From positions 806,001-870,000 of the forward strand of contig NZ_KI912532.1 of assembly GCF_000519045.1 (NCBI RefSeq): a stretch of 64,000 bases of DNA, read 5' to 3'. Shown here piece after piece: positions 1-10,528 of this stretch; positions within the stretch are counted from its first letter, which is position 1, and each line of letters opens with the position of its first letter. The DNA is from Dechloromonas agitata is5 (GTDB lineage: Bacteria; Pseudomonadota; Gammaproteobacteria; Burkholderiales; Rhodocyclaceae). A model generated the notes under the pieces. The model ran no database searches. It was not told where the DNA came from and saw nothing but the letters and a program-made list of their open reading frames with translations. A program made the translations under genes and the position numbers.

Positions 1-1186
1 TGATGAATTCACCTTGCCAAACCTGGCCCTCATCCAGCGCCTGCCACATCGCCTGCTTCGTTTCGGGCGGTGTCCGGCCCGAACCGAGAAACACGGCATG
101 ACGGCCCATGACATCCGCCGCCAAGTATCCCGAGGTCTGCGTGAACGCCGGATTGACATAGACGATCCGCGTCTCGCGGTCCGTCATCACAATCGCCTCC
201 GGGCTTTGCTCGATGACCTGCGAAAGGCGTCGCGCCTCCTCTTCGGCCCGATGGCGCGTCGTGATGTCGCGACCGAGCACGATGAAACGGTGGCCAGCTT
301 GCCCGGCGGCATCCTTCCGTGCGACGGAGAGCTCGAACCAGGCATCGCCTTGTACCAAGGGCAGCTTGATCACCTTCCCGTAACTGGTGCCCTGCACCGC
401 AGCCTCGGCCAGTGCCTGAAGCACGATTGTCGCTGCCGGCTCCGGCAGCATGTCGCCCGCCTTGCGACCGAGCAAGTCCTGGCGGGGCGCGATGAGCAGG
501 CCTTCGTCATGGCAGCGGATAGCGAGGAAAGTACCCGCCTCGTCCATCTCGAACAAGGTATCCGGAATAGCGGCCAGGGTTGCATCGAGTTCATCCTGGC
601 TTTGCTTCAGCTGCTGATTCTTGCCGGCCAGATCAGCCGCCATGTCACGCGCCTTCTGCTCGGCATCTGCGGCATTCTTCAGCAACAGATTCTGGACCAG
701 GCGACCAATGGTCAGCAGAACCAGCAGGATCACCGTGACGTGTATGCCCAGCCGGCTCTGGAAGGCATTGGGAAAGCGGTAAAGGATCAGGACGACGGTG
801 AAGGAAAATACGAACAGGGCCCAGCGCACATGGGTTACCGCCAGGGCCAGGATGAAGGGAATCCAGATCGCCTGCGGCACCGAAGAATCGAAGGCCTCTG
901 CTTTCAGGCCCGCCGCCACGGTCACCACCGCAATCAGCGTGCTCAGTTTCAACGCCAGCGCATTGCCCCGCAGGTAGCTCAAGAAAAGCGCCACCGCCAT
1001 CACGAGACCAAGCAAGACTCCGTAGAAACGGAAATGGAAGTCGCTGCTGCCCACCAGGGGATGGGTTTCCGGGTGGTAATGGGCAATGAACGCGCTGACC
1101 ACCATGACCCCCACCATGACGGTGAAGAAGCCCAGGGCCGCGAGGTTGTAGCTTCTTTGATCGATTTGGCGAGAAAACAACTTCAT
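1..1186 (-). CDS. Membrane-anchored PAS sensor protein, 3' part beyond the left edge
   Basis: Reading leftward from ATG at 1186 gives an open frame of 395 codons that runs off the window. About six hydrophobic segments fill residues 10-165, a MASE-like sensory membrane region. A short helical linker follows, then two PAS-type modules: one from about residue 195 with the motif AAIPDTLFEMDEAG, and one from about residue 330 with IEQSPEAIVMTDRETRIVYV. An AAGGAAG ribosome site lies just upstream of the start. The output domain (GGDEF/EAL or histidine kinase) is not visible, so only a sensor role at the inner membrane can be inferred. The plus strand opposite is also open, but that reading is arginine/histidine-rich and resembles no family. 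Confidence 0.8.
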   Translation of the reverse strand, partial: MKLFSRQIDQRSYNLAALGFFTVMVGVMVVSAFIAHYHPETHPLVGSSDFHFRFYGVLLGLVMAVALFLSYLRGNALALKLSTLIAVVTVAAGLKAEAFDSSVPQAIWIPFILALAVTHVRWALFVFSFTVVLILYRFPNAFQSRLGIHVTVILLVLLTIGRLVQNLLLKNAADAEQKARDMAADLAGKNQQLKQSQDELDATLAAIPDTLFEMDEAGTFLAIRCHDEGLLIAPRQDLLGRKAGDMLPEPAATIVLQALAEAAVQGTSYGKVIKLPLVQGDAWFELSVARKDAAGQAGHRFIVLGRDITTRHRAEEEARRLSQVIEQSPEAIVMTDRETRIVYVNPAFTQTSGYLAADVMGRHAVFLGSGRTPPETKQAMWQALDEGQVWQGEFI

Positions 1187-1422
1187 GGCTTCCTTGGCTG
1201 ATCTGGCCGGCGCGAGCCCCCTCTCCAGCCAATTTTCCAGGCACGAATCAGGTCGCCAGCGTAAGTTGCGCTTTCACCCAATATAACAAATTCATCATAT
1301 TTATACCAGATATTTTATTTTTAGCGTGCGTGCTATTTTGTGCTGCACGAACAATTCACCGCGCCAGCAAAAAGGCTCGCTGCCCATGACAGGTGATAGT
1401 TCACGCGGCCAATCCAGCGCGA

Positions 1423-1665
1423 ATGAACATGGGCTTAACCATCACCGGCAACCTGAAAAACGGGAACGCGGACAGGGGTTTCGGTTTCATCACACCGCTC
1501 AACGGCGGCCGGGATATCTTCGTGCACATCGCGGCTTACCCGAAACGGGGTAGCCCGCCCAAAGCAAAGGTTTTCCAGCCGAACTGCCCGAACACGGAAA
1601 GGGGGGGCGACAAGAACGGAACTCCGTGCGAATCGCAGTGGTGCAAAAACCCGTTTGCCGAGTGA
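1423..1665 (+). pseudogene. Cold-shock-domain protein remnant with probable frameshift
   Basis: From ATG 1423 the frame encodes a recognisable nucleic-acid-binding cold-shock domain (RGFGFITPLNGG, then DIFVHIAAYPKRG), as in small CSD/DUF1294 proteins. Up to about DKNGTP (1611-1626) it still resembles the family, but then it reads into a cysteine-rich tail and stops. The expected final strand, with the pattern VRIAVVQKP, lies in another frame starting at 1626. This suggests a single-base indel near 1621-1630. No DUF1294 membrane part follows, because the next feature is a tRNA. It could instead be a short functional variant. A run of seven G at about 1601-1607 is a possible slippage site, but the family match continues in frame across it. 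Confidence 0.5.
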
Positions 1666-1759
1666 GCCGAGGGTCGGCCAAAAATCTTCCAGGCAGCAAA
1701 AAGGCCAACCGGAATGGCTGGCCTAGTCAATTGAAAACACTGGATATTTCAGGATTTTC

Positions 1760-1833
1760 TGGAGCGGGCGAAGGGAATCGAACCCTCGGCATCAGCTTGG
1801 GAAGCTGAGGTATTACCATTATACGACGCCCGC
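1760..1833 (-). tRNA. tRNA-Gly (anticodon CCC)
   Basis: The minus strand folds as a full cloverleaf. The acceptor arm GCGGGCG pairs with CGCCCGC, the D-loop contains AATGG, the anticodon loop is TTCCCAA with anticodon CCC, and the T-arm is GAGGG-TTCGATT-CCCTT. The discriminator T and an encoded CCA end follow. The sequence closely resembles the known tRNA-Gly(CCC) of Escherichia coli. It stands alone between the cold-shock remnant and the flavin reductase gene. Confidence 0.96.
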
Positions 1834-1880
1834 TCTGGGCAAGAAGGCTGCATTCTAAGCGCAGAAGGCAGCCGGTTCAA

Positions 1881-2378
1881 TCACTCCTGATCGGCAGCCA
1901 GGCGGCCGTAGCGCCCGGCATGAAAGAGCAGCGGGGCAAGATCGGGGGTTTCGGCAAAGCGTTCGACGCGGCCGATGAAGATGGTGTGATCCCCGCCGGC
2001 ATGGGCGGTTTCGTTGGCCACTTCGAAGCTGGCGCAGCAACCGGGGAAAACCGGGGCACCGCCACAGCCGGCTTGCCAGGGCAGACCCGCGAAGCGGTCG
2101 GCCGGCCAGGTGGCGAAGCGATTGGAAATGTTTTCCTGCTCGGCCGACAGAATGTTGATGGCGTGATGGCTGGCCTTCTGGAAAGCCGCCAGATTGTGCG
2201 AGTCGTTGTCCAGACACCAGAGGACCAGCGCCGGGTCGAGCGAGACGGCCGAGAAGGAATTGATGGTCAGGCCGATGGGCTGCCCGTCCGGGTCGATGGC
2301 CGTGACGATGGCGACGCCGGTGGCGAAACGGCCAAGGGCATTGCGCAGGCTGCGGCTGTCAGGGGTGGGCTGGGTCAT
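1881..2378 (-). CDS. Flavin reductase-like domain protein
   Basis: A 165-residue protein of the FMN-binding split-barrel flavin reductase family. Such proteins reduce FMN/FAD with NAD(P)H, often supplying a partner monooxygenase. The N-terminal LRNALGRFATGVAIVTA, then the LTINSFSAVSLDPALVLWCL strand and the GDHTIFIGRVE motif near the C-terminus, are typical. ATG 2378 was chosen because the open frame upstream of it has no family character. The gene is divergent from mutY, with about 70 bp between starts. No monooxygenase partner is nearby, so the substrate is unknown. Confidence 0.85.
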   Translation of the reverse strand: MTQPTPDSRSLRNALGRFATGVAIVTAIDPDGQPIGLTINSFSAVSLDPALVLWCLDNDSHNLAAFQKASHHAINILSAEQENISNRFATWPADRFAGLPWQAGCGGAPVFPGCCASFEVANETAHAGGDHTIFIGRVERFAETPDLAPLLFHAGRYGRLAADQE

Positions 2379-2448
2379 CGGCAAAGGTTGGGCAGGAAAA
2401 AAAGAGGCCGTATTATCCGGGCTCCCGCAATTCGCGTCGAGACAGAAT

Positions 2449-3486
2449 TTGGCCGCCCCCCACCGCTTTACCGAACAGTTGATCGCCTGGCAGAAGGTTG
2501 CCGGCCGCCACGACCTGCCTTGGCAGAACACGCGCGATCCTTACCGCATCTGGCTTTCCGAGATCATGCTGCAGCAGACGCAGGTTGGCACGGTGATCCC
2601 GTATTACCAGCGCTTTCTCGACCGTTTTCCGAGCGTGACGGCGTTGGCCGAAGCGCCTCTCGCGGCGGTGATCGAGCACTGGGCCGGGCTGGGCTATTAC
2701 GCCCGGGCGAGGAATCTGCACAAATGCGCGCAGCAGGTTGCCAGCCGGTACGGTGGCCAGTTTCCGGCCAGTGCCGAGTTGCTCGCCGAATTGCCGGGCA
2801 TCGGCCGGTCAACGGCAGCGGCCGTCGCGGCCTTCGCCTTCGGGCAACGGGCGGCGATTCTCGACGGTAACGTCAAGCGGGTGTTGTGCCGGCAGTTCGG
2901 CATCGAGGGCTTTCCCGGACAGGCAGCGATCCATCGCCAGTTGTGGGATCTGGCGGAAAGCCTGCTGCCGGCCGGTGACATCGAACCCTACACGCAGGGC
3001 CTGATGGACCTCGGCGCCACGCTGTGCACACGCAGTCGGCCACGCTGCGCCGAATGCCCCGTAGCGGCCGGCTGCATCGCGCGGCGCGATGGGCGGCAGG
3101 GCGCACTCCCGGCCAGCAAGCCGCGCACCGCAGTGCCGGAGCGCACCTCGACTTTTGTCCTGATCAGTGACGGCGCCCGGCTGCTGCTCGAACGCCGTCC
3201 GCCGAGCGGCCTGTGGGGCGGCCTGCTGGTGCCGCCCGAGGGTGAACCGGCCGTCGTGCTCAGCCGCCTTGGCCTGAGCCTGCTGGCAGAACAGCCCTTG
3301 CCCGCCTTCAAGCACACCTTCACGCATTTCCGTCTGACCCTGCAGCCGGTCCTGTGCCGTGTGGCGCCGTCAGGCCGGGGGGATGAGCCTGGGCTGGAAT
3401 GGGTGGCGGTCGAACGGGCCGCCGATGCCGGCGTGCCGGCGCCGATCCGGAAGCTGATCAGGCAGGTTGCCAGCGTAACGGGCTGA
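2449..3486 (+). CDS. mutY: A/G-specific adenine glycosylase MutY
   Basis: This base-excision repair glycosylase removes adenine mispaired with 8-oxoguanine. It has a HhH-GPD fold with the catalytic Glu in LSEIMLQQTQVG, the hairpin LPGIGRSTAAAV, and the catalytic Asp in AILDGNVKRV. A [4Fe-4S] cluster motif C-X6-C-X2-C-X5-C is at about residues 187-203. A C-terminal NUDIX-like domain for 8-oxoG recognition follows. The frame is open far upstream, but family similarity begins near FTEQLIAWQK. TTG 2449 is the best nearby start and gives 345 residues, normal for the family. The start is less certain than the identity. The 3' end overlaps the convergent HD-GYP gene by 29 bp. Confidence 0.93.
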   Translation: MAAPHRFTEQLIAWQKVAGRHDLPWQNTRDPYRIWLSEIMLQQTQVGTVIPYYQRFLDRFPSVTALAEAPLAAVIEHWAGLGYYARARNLHKCAQQVASRYGGQFPASAELLAELPGIGRSTAAAVAAFAFGQRAAILDGNVKRVLCRQFGIEGFPGQAAIHRQLWDLAESLLPAGDIEPYTQGLMDLGATLCTRSRPRCAECPVAAGCIARRDGRQGALPASKPRTAVPERTSTFVLISDGARLLLERRPPSGLWGGLLVPPEGEPAVVLSRLGLSLLAEQPLPAFKHTFTHFRLTLQPVLCRVAPSGRGDEPGLEWVAVERAADAGVPAPIRKLIRQVASVTG

Positions 3487-4672
3487 TGCCCCAGCGCTCG
3501 AAGGTTTCGGCGCGCACGATCTGGCCGTAGTGGTTGCCGATCTTGCGCGAGAGATCGATATCGGCCGGCTCGGTCAGGTATTGCTGGCGGCCGGTGTGGT
3601 AGAAGACGCGGACGAGCGGCGCCAATATGTTCTCGGGGTTGAGTTGCTCGACGACGCCGAGGTGGCCGCTTTCGAGCAGGACCAGCGTACCGACCGGGTA
3701 GATGCCGACCGTCTTGACGAAGGCAGCGACCAGCGCCGGATCGTATTGCGCCCCCCCTTCATCATAGAGCTGGCGCAGGGCATGCGAGGGCGACAGGGCG
3801 GCGCGGTAGGGCCGGGCCGAGGTCATCGCATCGTAGGTATCGACGATGGCGGCCATGCGCCCGGCGGTCGAAATGTCGTCGCCGGCCATGCGGTAGGGGT
3901 AGCCACAGCCGTTGTAGCGTTCGTGGTGTTCGAGGACGACGGCGACTGAAGTGTCGGAAAGGCGCGAACGGGCGTCGAGCACCGCCAGCCCTTCCTCGAC
4001 ATGGCTCTGGACGATGGAGTACTCGGCCCGCGACAGCATGCCGGGCTTGGCGATCAGGCGGGCGTCGATGGCCGACTGGCCGATGTCCTTGACCATGGTG
4101 CCGAGCGCCAGCTTTTCGATTTCCGGCTCGGGCAGCCCCTGCTGGCGGCCAAACGCGATGATCAGCGCCGCCGTGGCGACGGCATGTTCGCTGGCGTAGG
4201 CATCCTCGCGCTTGAGGCGGGCGAGCGGCACCAGGGCATCCGGGTTGCGCGTCACCGAGGCCAGCATCTTGCTGACCACCGGCTCGAGACAGGCGGCATC
4301 GACCTGGCCACCGGCCCGGGCGGAGAGCATCAGGCCGGTGACCGTATCGCTCGCCTCGCGCAACAGGCGGGTTGCCCGCCGCCGTTCCTCGCCGAGCGAC
4401 ACGGTGCGCGGCATGGCCGCCTTGATCTCGGCCAGCGAGCGGAAGTTCTGCTCGATGGTATTGATCCGCGCCATCGGCGACGGCGGCAGGTCGATGCCCT
4501 TCCCCGTGTCAATGCTGACTTCGACGATGCCCTCGTCCTTCAGGCGCCAGATGTGTTCCTCATCGCGCACCTTGAAATGCAGGCGCCAGATCGAGTGTTC
4601 CAGCCAGCGTTTGTGCAGATCCACGACAAACATGCCGGGCAGCAACTGGTCGATGGATATCTTGCGGATCAT
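3458..4672 (-). CDS. HD-GYP domain protein with altered HD motif
   Basis: A 404-residue paralogue of the gene at 5279-6484. It has an N-terminal DUF3391-like region (IDQLLPGMFVVDL) followed by an HD-GYP domain, whose usual role is cyclic di-GMP hydrolysis. The GYP part is kept (HHERYNGCGYP, about residues 249-259). The canonical HDIGK metal site, however, reads K195-D-I-G-Q, so the key histidine is missing. The protein may be a catalytically weak or c-di-GMP-sensing relative. It is the last gene of a three-gene minus-strand operon, 13 bp after the coiled-coil gene. The start is at ATG 4672. Confidence 0.88.
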   Translation of the reverse strand: MIRKISIDQLLPGMFVVDLHKRWLEHSIWRLHFKVRDEEHIWRLKDEGIVEVSIDTGKGIDLPPSPMARINTIEQNFRSLAEIKAAMPRTVSLGEERRRATRLLREASDTVTGLMLSARAGGQVDAACLEPVVSKMLASVTRNPDALVPLARLKREDAYASEHAVATAALIIAFGRQQGLPEPEIEKLALGTMVKDIGQSAIDARLIAKPGMLSRAEYSIVQSHVEEGLAVLDARSRLSDTSVAVVLEHHERYNGCGYPYRMAGDDISTAGRMAAIVDTYDAMTSARPYRAALSPSHALRQLYDEGGAQYDPALVAAFVKTVGIYPVGTLVLLESGHLGVVEQLNPENILAPLVRVFYHTGRQQYLTEPADIDLSRKIGNHYGQIVRAETFERWGISPLRWQPA

Positions 4673-4685
4673 TTCGGGGTGCGGG

Positions 4686-5294
4686 CTATTTCTTCGCCCC
4701 CTCCTGCTTGGCTGCCTCCCGTTCCCGCTGTTCGGCTTCGCGCATCTTCTCGGCGACCTTGCGGGCGTGGGCTTCCTGTTTCTGGCGCAGGCGTTCGGCA
4801 TCGGCCGCCTTGCGCCGCTCGCCCTCTTCGGTCTTTTTTGCCTTGTCGGCCCGGGTCGCCTCGATCCTGGCCTGCGTCGCCTGGCGGGCCGCCTCGGTTT
4901 CCGCCGCACGCGCCTTGAGCTCGGCCTCCTGCTGCGGGGCTTCCTCGACCCGGCGCTTCTCCCGCTCGGCGATCTGCTCGCGCTTCACCTCGCGCTCGAT
5001 GGCCCTGCCCTCGGTTTCCAGGCGCTGGGCCGCGTGGCTGGCCTTGAGGTATTCCCGGCGGGCTTCCTCGCGACAGGCATTGACCAGGAATTTCTGGTCG
5101 CACGCCGAGGTTTTTTCCTCCAGCGTCTGCTTGGCTGCGTCCTTCATCGTTCGGCTTTCGGCCTGCAGGGTGGCGGCCTTGTCGAGCCGGGCGGCCCAGT
5201 CCGCCTCCTGCGCGGCGTTGCCGATGGGTTCGGCGATGGCCGCCAGGGGCAGGCAGAACGCGGCCCACAACGCGACGGTCAGGCGGGTAGCCAT
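4686..5294 (-). CDS. Periplasmic charged coiled-coil protein of unknown function
   Basis: A 202-residue protein with a signal peptide (hydrophobic core VALWAAFCLPLAAIA). From about residue 85 it is almost entirely Glu/Lys/Arg/Ala-rich helix, predicted coiled coil. A cysteine pair in the N-terminal third (SACDQKFLVNACREEAR) could form a disulfide. The gene lies between two HD-GYP genes: its start overlaps the upstream one by 16 bp and its stop is 13 bp before the next. It is therefore almost certainly co-transcribed with them. A second ATG at 5315 is possible, but 5294 puts the signal peptide at the terminus. No specific function is recognised. Confidence 0.75.
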   Translation of the reverse strand: MATRLTVALWAAFCLPLAAIAEPIGNAAQEADWAARLDKAATLQAESRTMKDAAKQTLEEKTSACDQKFLVNACREEARREYLKASHAAQRLETEGRAIEREVKREQIAEREKRRVEEAPQQEAELKARAAETEAARQATQARIEATRADKAKKTEEGERRKAADAERLRQKQEAHARKVAEKMREAEQREREAAKQEGAKK

Positions 5295-6484
5295 TGATGG
5301 GGATCGATTTTCCATTTTTCGTAACTCTCGCAACTGGCAATGCGGTCCTGCACCTTGGCCAGATCGACGATTTCCGGCGGCACGTAATGCTGCTGTCCGG
5401 CGTGGTAGAAGACGCGCACCACCGGCTCCAGCAGTTTGCCTTCGTTCTGCTCGACGACGACGCCCATGCGGTTGCTCTCCAGCCGCACCAGCGCGCCGGT
5501 CGGATAGATGCCGACAGCACGGATGAAGGTCTGCACCAGTTGCGGATCGAAGTGGTGCTTGCTCCATTCGAGCAGCTTCTTCATGGCCTGGGTCGGCGGC
5601 ATTCCGCGGTTGTAGACCTTGTCGGAAGTGATGGCGTCGTAGACATCGACAATGGCCGCCATCTGGCCGTAGAGCGAAATCTCCTTGCCCTGCAGGCGGT
5701 TGGGATAGCCGCTGCCGTCGATGCGCTCGTGGTGCTCGGCGACGACCTGGCGGGCGATGGGGCCAACCCCCGGCACGCCATCGATCAGGCGCAGGCTTTC
5801 GTTGACGTGCGACTGCATCCGGGCGTATTCGTCGTCGGTCAGCCGGGAAGGCTTGTTGAGGATGGCTTCCGGCACCTGCCCCTTGCCGATGTCGTGCAAC
5901 AGCCCGCCGATAGCGAGCTGGCGGATGTCGTCCCTGGGCAGCTTCATGGCGCGGCCGAAGGCGATGAGCAGCGCAGCGACGCCGACCGAATGTTCGAAGT
6001 TGTAGTCATCCAGGTCCTTGAGGCGGGCCATCGGCAACAAGGCATCCTGGTGCCGGAAGAGCGAATCGACCATGTTGTCGACCAGCGGGTCAATCCGCTC
6101 GATACGGATCGGCTGGCCGAGGCGCACGTCGTCGAGGACCAGGCGGGCCAGTTTGCTGGCTTCGCCATGCAGGCGGCGGGCACGGGCTGCTTCGTCCCGC
6201 AATTCGACGACGACTGCCTTGTCGGGCTGTTTCCGGGCAATTTCCTGCAGCCGTCGCTCGAGATCGGCATTGACCTCGGCCTGCGGCCGGGCGGTGAAGA
6301 CATCGGCCCCCTTCAGCGTGTCGATGTACAGCTCGCGGATACCGAGATTGACGATCTTGTCGCAGGTCGCCCGGTCGCGCACATAGAACGCGTTGGACAC
6401 GAAGGGATGATCGAGCCAGCCACAATTGAGGTCGTGGATGTACATGCCCGGCTGGAGCTGGTCGGTGCGAATCTGCTTGATCAT
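5279..6484 (-). CDS. HD-GYP domain cyclic di-GMP phosphodiesterase
   Basis: A 401-residue protein with an N-terminal DUF3391 region (IRTDQLQPGMYIHDL) and a complete HD-GYP domain. Metal-site residues are intact: H165 in FEHSVGVAALL, H197-D198 in GGLLHDIGKGQVP, and HHERIDGSGYP at about 251-261. The protein should hydrolyse c-di-GMP in the cytoplasm, tuning motility or biofilm formation. It is the first gene of the operon continuing through the coiled-coil protein and the altered HD-GYP paralogue. No receiver domain is present, so the input signal is presumably sensed by the N-terminal region. Confidence 0.93.
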   Translation of the reverse strand: MIKQIRTDQLQPGMYIHDLNCGWLDHPFVSNAFYVRDRATCDKIVNLGIRELYIDTLKGADVFTARPQAEVNADLERRLQEIARKQPDKAVVVELRDEAARARRLHGEASKLARLVLDDVRLGQPIRIERIDPLVDNMVDSLFRHQDALLPMARLKDLDDYNFEHSVGVAALLIAFGRAMKLPRDDIRQLAIGGLLHDIGKGQVPEAILNKPSRLTDDEYARMQSHVNESLRLIDGVPGVGPIARQVVAEHHERIDGSGYPNRLQGKEISLYGQMAAIVDVYDAITSDKVYNRGMPPTQAMKKLLEWSKHHFDPQLVQTFIRAVGIYPTGALVRLESNRMGVVVEQNEGKLLEPVVRVFYHAGQQHYVPPEIVDLAKVQDRIASCESYEKWKIDPHQWLPA

Positions 6485-6622
6485 CGGGGGATTCTAGCAG
6501 GCTGTCGAAAGACGTAGAGAAATGGCGGGAGAAATCCGGAAACGGCGTGCAACTCCCGGAATATCGGCAACTTTTCCGGAATATTGACCCCCGGCAGTCC
6601 GGGTCGGGGCGATGCGCTGGCT

Positions 6623-6628
6623 TATAAT
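6623..6628 (+). promoter_or_regulatory. Probable -10 element of yheS (TATAAT)
   Basis: A perfect TATAAT ends 10 bases before the ATG at 6639, so transcription would start only a few bases upstream of the start codon. No ribosome site fits in between. No good -35 hexamer is found at 16-18 bp; TTGACC at 6584 is too far away. Confidence 0.45.
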
Positions 6629-6638
6629 CGCCCGCCTC

Positions 6639-8546
<1,908 letters not shown>

Positions 8547-8672
8547 GGGCCGATAGGCGATTGCCAGGCGCACAGCCCCTCATGTCCCCAACACGGGACT
8601 GCCCCAAATCGAATAGCGGCAGAGTTGCACGCAGGTAGTTCGCCGCCAGCCCCCGACGATGGAACGGTAAAG

Positions 8673-10157
8673 TTAGCTCTGATCCGCCTCCGCCATGCAA
8701 TGGTCGGAGAAATCGGGATATTTCAACGCACATTGTCGGGCAATTTCACCTGCCCGCTTACCATCTCCGCTCATTCGCTGGTAGCGAACAATTGCCGGCA
8801 CCATCTGCGGCGCTCTTCCAAACCGCTCATAACCAGTGTTCATCAGTTGTGCTGCCTCCTTCGGCTTGCCGTTATTGGCCAAGATTTGCGCCAGCTTGTC
8901 ATAGACTTTGCCAGAGCCTTCCTGGCCCCGGTCCAGCGCCTGCTTGAGCGCAAGCTGTGCCTCCCTGTGCTGTCCCATCGCATCAAGGGACAGCGCCAGG
9001 ATGAAGGCTGGATAAGCTTGATTACGCGCCGCCCCGACGGTTGCCATTGATTTCCGGTAGGCTGCCTCTACCTGCCCCAACTCCAGCAGTTTGTGCGCCG
9101 CCAACGCCCCTTCATAGGCAACCAACATCTTGCGGAAAGTTGTATTGCGGCGAACTTTCTCCCAATTCGACTTCTGATACGAGGTCGCAAGCTGGCTGTC
9201 ATCATAATGACGGAATAGGTAGGACTGAATCTCGTCGATGCGTACTTCGGCATCCGGGTGGTCATGCCCCCAGATCATTTCCAGTACGCCGATACCACCG
9301 TACAACTTCATTCGGTTATCACCTTGGGCAATAGCCATCAATTGCTTGCCCAGCACGTTCCAATCGGGCCCCTTGCGGTTGTTGTCTTCGTTTTGTTTGA
9401 GTACTGACAAGAGATTTAACATGCCATCGGGGTTATAACCGGCAGCAATCAGCAGGTCTACACCAAGTAGATCAGCTGCACGCTCCTGAGTGCGCTGCCA
9501 GCTGGGGGAAATGACCTTCGTGGCCAACATCGTTGCCAATTGTAAGTCTTTCAGCTGCGACACCTCCCCCTTCCGAACACCTTTCTGAAGGTAGTTGGCA
9601 GCTAGATCCCGATTCTTAACGACAATCTCCAAACCGAAGCGGTGGAGCCAACGGGTTTTCTGTACATACTGACCGTAAACATTGGAATCCGCATGGCCAA
9701 GCAGGTTATGCGCTAATTCATGGGCAATGACCGCCGCAACCTCGTCTTCGTTACCCAAGTAATGCAGCAGGCTCCAGTTGATAAATATGTTGCCGTCTGG
9801 AGTGGTCATTGCGTTCAATGTCGGGTCGGCCGCGACATAAACTCTGCCCGCCACGTTGGCAACCCCGGAGGCCTTTAGCAGGCGGTCGCGGATACCGTTC
9901 AGGTAGTTGCTGATCTCCGGCACAGCGATCAGACCATAACTGTCTGCACGCTTGTTCATCAAGTCACGCTCAAGCCCCACTGCCAGCTTACTCGGGACCT
10001 GCACGGGTGTCAGGCGGTTGATCAACCGGACATTGTCGCCGTCGTGCTCGACCAACTTCTGCGCGGTATTCTGAACTGACTGGCAACCGGAGAGTAGTGC
10101 ACCGACGACAACTAGCTTGAAAACCAGGCCACACGCCTGCAATAAGCATCGCTTCAT
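8673..10157 (-). CDS. M48-family metalloprotease lipoprotein with C-terminal TPR-like region
   Basis: A 494-residue lipoprotein: the signal peptide ends in the lipobox LLSGC, with lipid Cys25. The M48 zinc site is H146-E-L-A-H150, with probable third ligand E225 in QERAADLLG. The DEVAAVIAHELAHNLLGH segment is typical of BepA/LoiP-type periplasmic proteases. Residues about 370-490 form helical TPR-like repeats, as in BepA. The likely site is the periplasmic face of an envelope membrane. The start is at ATG 10157 with GGGGAGG upstream, overlapping the SH3-like gene stop by ATGA. The GC content is clearly lower than in flanking genes. The substrate is unknown; outer-membrane protein quality control is the analogy. 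Confidence 0.9.
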   Translation of the reverse strand: MKRCLLQACGLVFKLVVVGALLSGCQSVQNTAQKLVEHDGDNVRLINRLTPVQVPSKLAVGLERDLMNKRADSYGLIAVPEISNYLNGIRDRLLKASGVANVAGRVYVAADPTLNAMTTPDGNIFINWSLLHYLGNEDEVAAVIAHELAHNLLGHADSNVYGQYVQKTRWLHRFGLEIVVKNRDLAANYLQKGVRKGEVSQLKDLQLATMLATKVISPSWQRTQERAADLLGVDLLIAAGYNPDGMLNLLSVLKQNEDNNRKGPDWNVLGKQLMAIAQGDNRMKLYGGIGVLEMIWGHDHPDAEVRIDEIQSYLFRHYDDSQLATSYQKSNWEKVRRNTTFRKMLVAYEGALAAHKLLELGQVEAAYRKSMATVGAARNQAYPAFILALSLDAMGQHREAQLALKQALDRGQEGSGKVYDKLAQILANNGKPKEAAQLMNTGYERFGRAPQMVPAIVRYQRMSGDGKRAGEIARQCALKYPDFSDHCMAEADQS

Positions 10158-10528
10158 TTGCACGCCTCCCCAACCCCCCGTGTCGCTGCCGATCGAGGCA
10201 TTGCATCGCCCGGCATCGACCCACAGGTTTCTGCTATACGAATCTGACGATTGGATTTGATCGAGCGTATCAGCACCCAAACTGACATACCGTTGTGATC
10301 GACCTGGACAAAGCTGTCACGTACACCCTTTACCAGCTTTGGTGCCGCTTCGAAACTGGTATTCGCCGGCCAGGTATCGAGGACTCGTGCAGCCATATCC
10401 GGCGCCTCATACAGCTTTGCTGGCCTTGCCAGTGTGCCGATGACGCTAATTGCCTCGTCGGCGTTTGCCGAAGTCATAGCACTCAACATCGTCATGGCCA
10501 CCCCAAAAATGATACCTTTCCCCATCAC
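10154..10528 (-). CDS. SH3-like periplasmic protein of the CHASE2/M48 operon
   Basis: A 124-residue exported protein. The signal peptide has core IIFGVAMTMLSAM and cleavage near SANA. Residues about 28-90 look like a bacterial SH3 fold (ISVIGTLARPAKLYEAPDM, then VLDTWPANTSFEAA and DSFVQVDHNGMSVWVL). Such domains commonly bind peptidoglycan or peptides. Two Cys near the C-terminus could pair. The gene sits between CHASE2 and M48 genes with start/stop overlaps on both sides, so the three proteins are probably made together and act in the periplasm. Confidence 0.75.
   Translation of the reverse strand: MMGKGIIFGVAMTMLSAMTSANADEAISVIGTLARPAKLYEAPDMAARVLDTWPANTSFEAAPKLVKGVRDSFVQVDHNGMSVWVLIRSIKSNRQIRIAETCGSMPGDAMPRSAATRGVGEACK

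Noticed and set aside
14..1201. Plus-strand open frame of 395 codons opposite the PAS sensor
   Set aside because: Its translation is His/Arg/Gln-rich with no family resemblance, while the minus strand gives a clear membrane-PAS protein.
1596..1612. G7 tract as a phase-variation switch in the cold-shock gene
   Set aside because: The reading frame is consistent with the family on both sides of the tract; the apparent shift lies downstream.
2194..2448. Upstream extension of mutY from an earlier start
   Set aside because: Those codons overlap the divergent flavin reductase gene and show no MutY similarity; TTG 2449 fits better.
6584..6589. TTGACC as -35 element for yheS
   Set aside because: The spacing to TATAAT at 6623 is 33 bp, far beyond the 16-18 bp needed.
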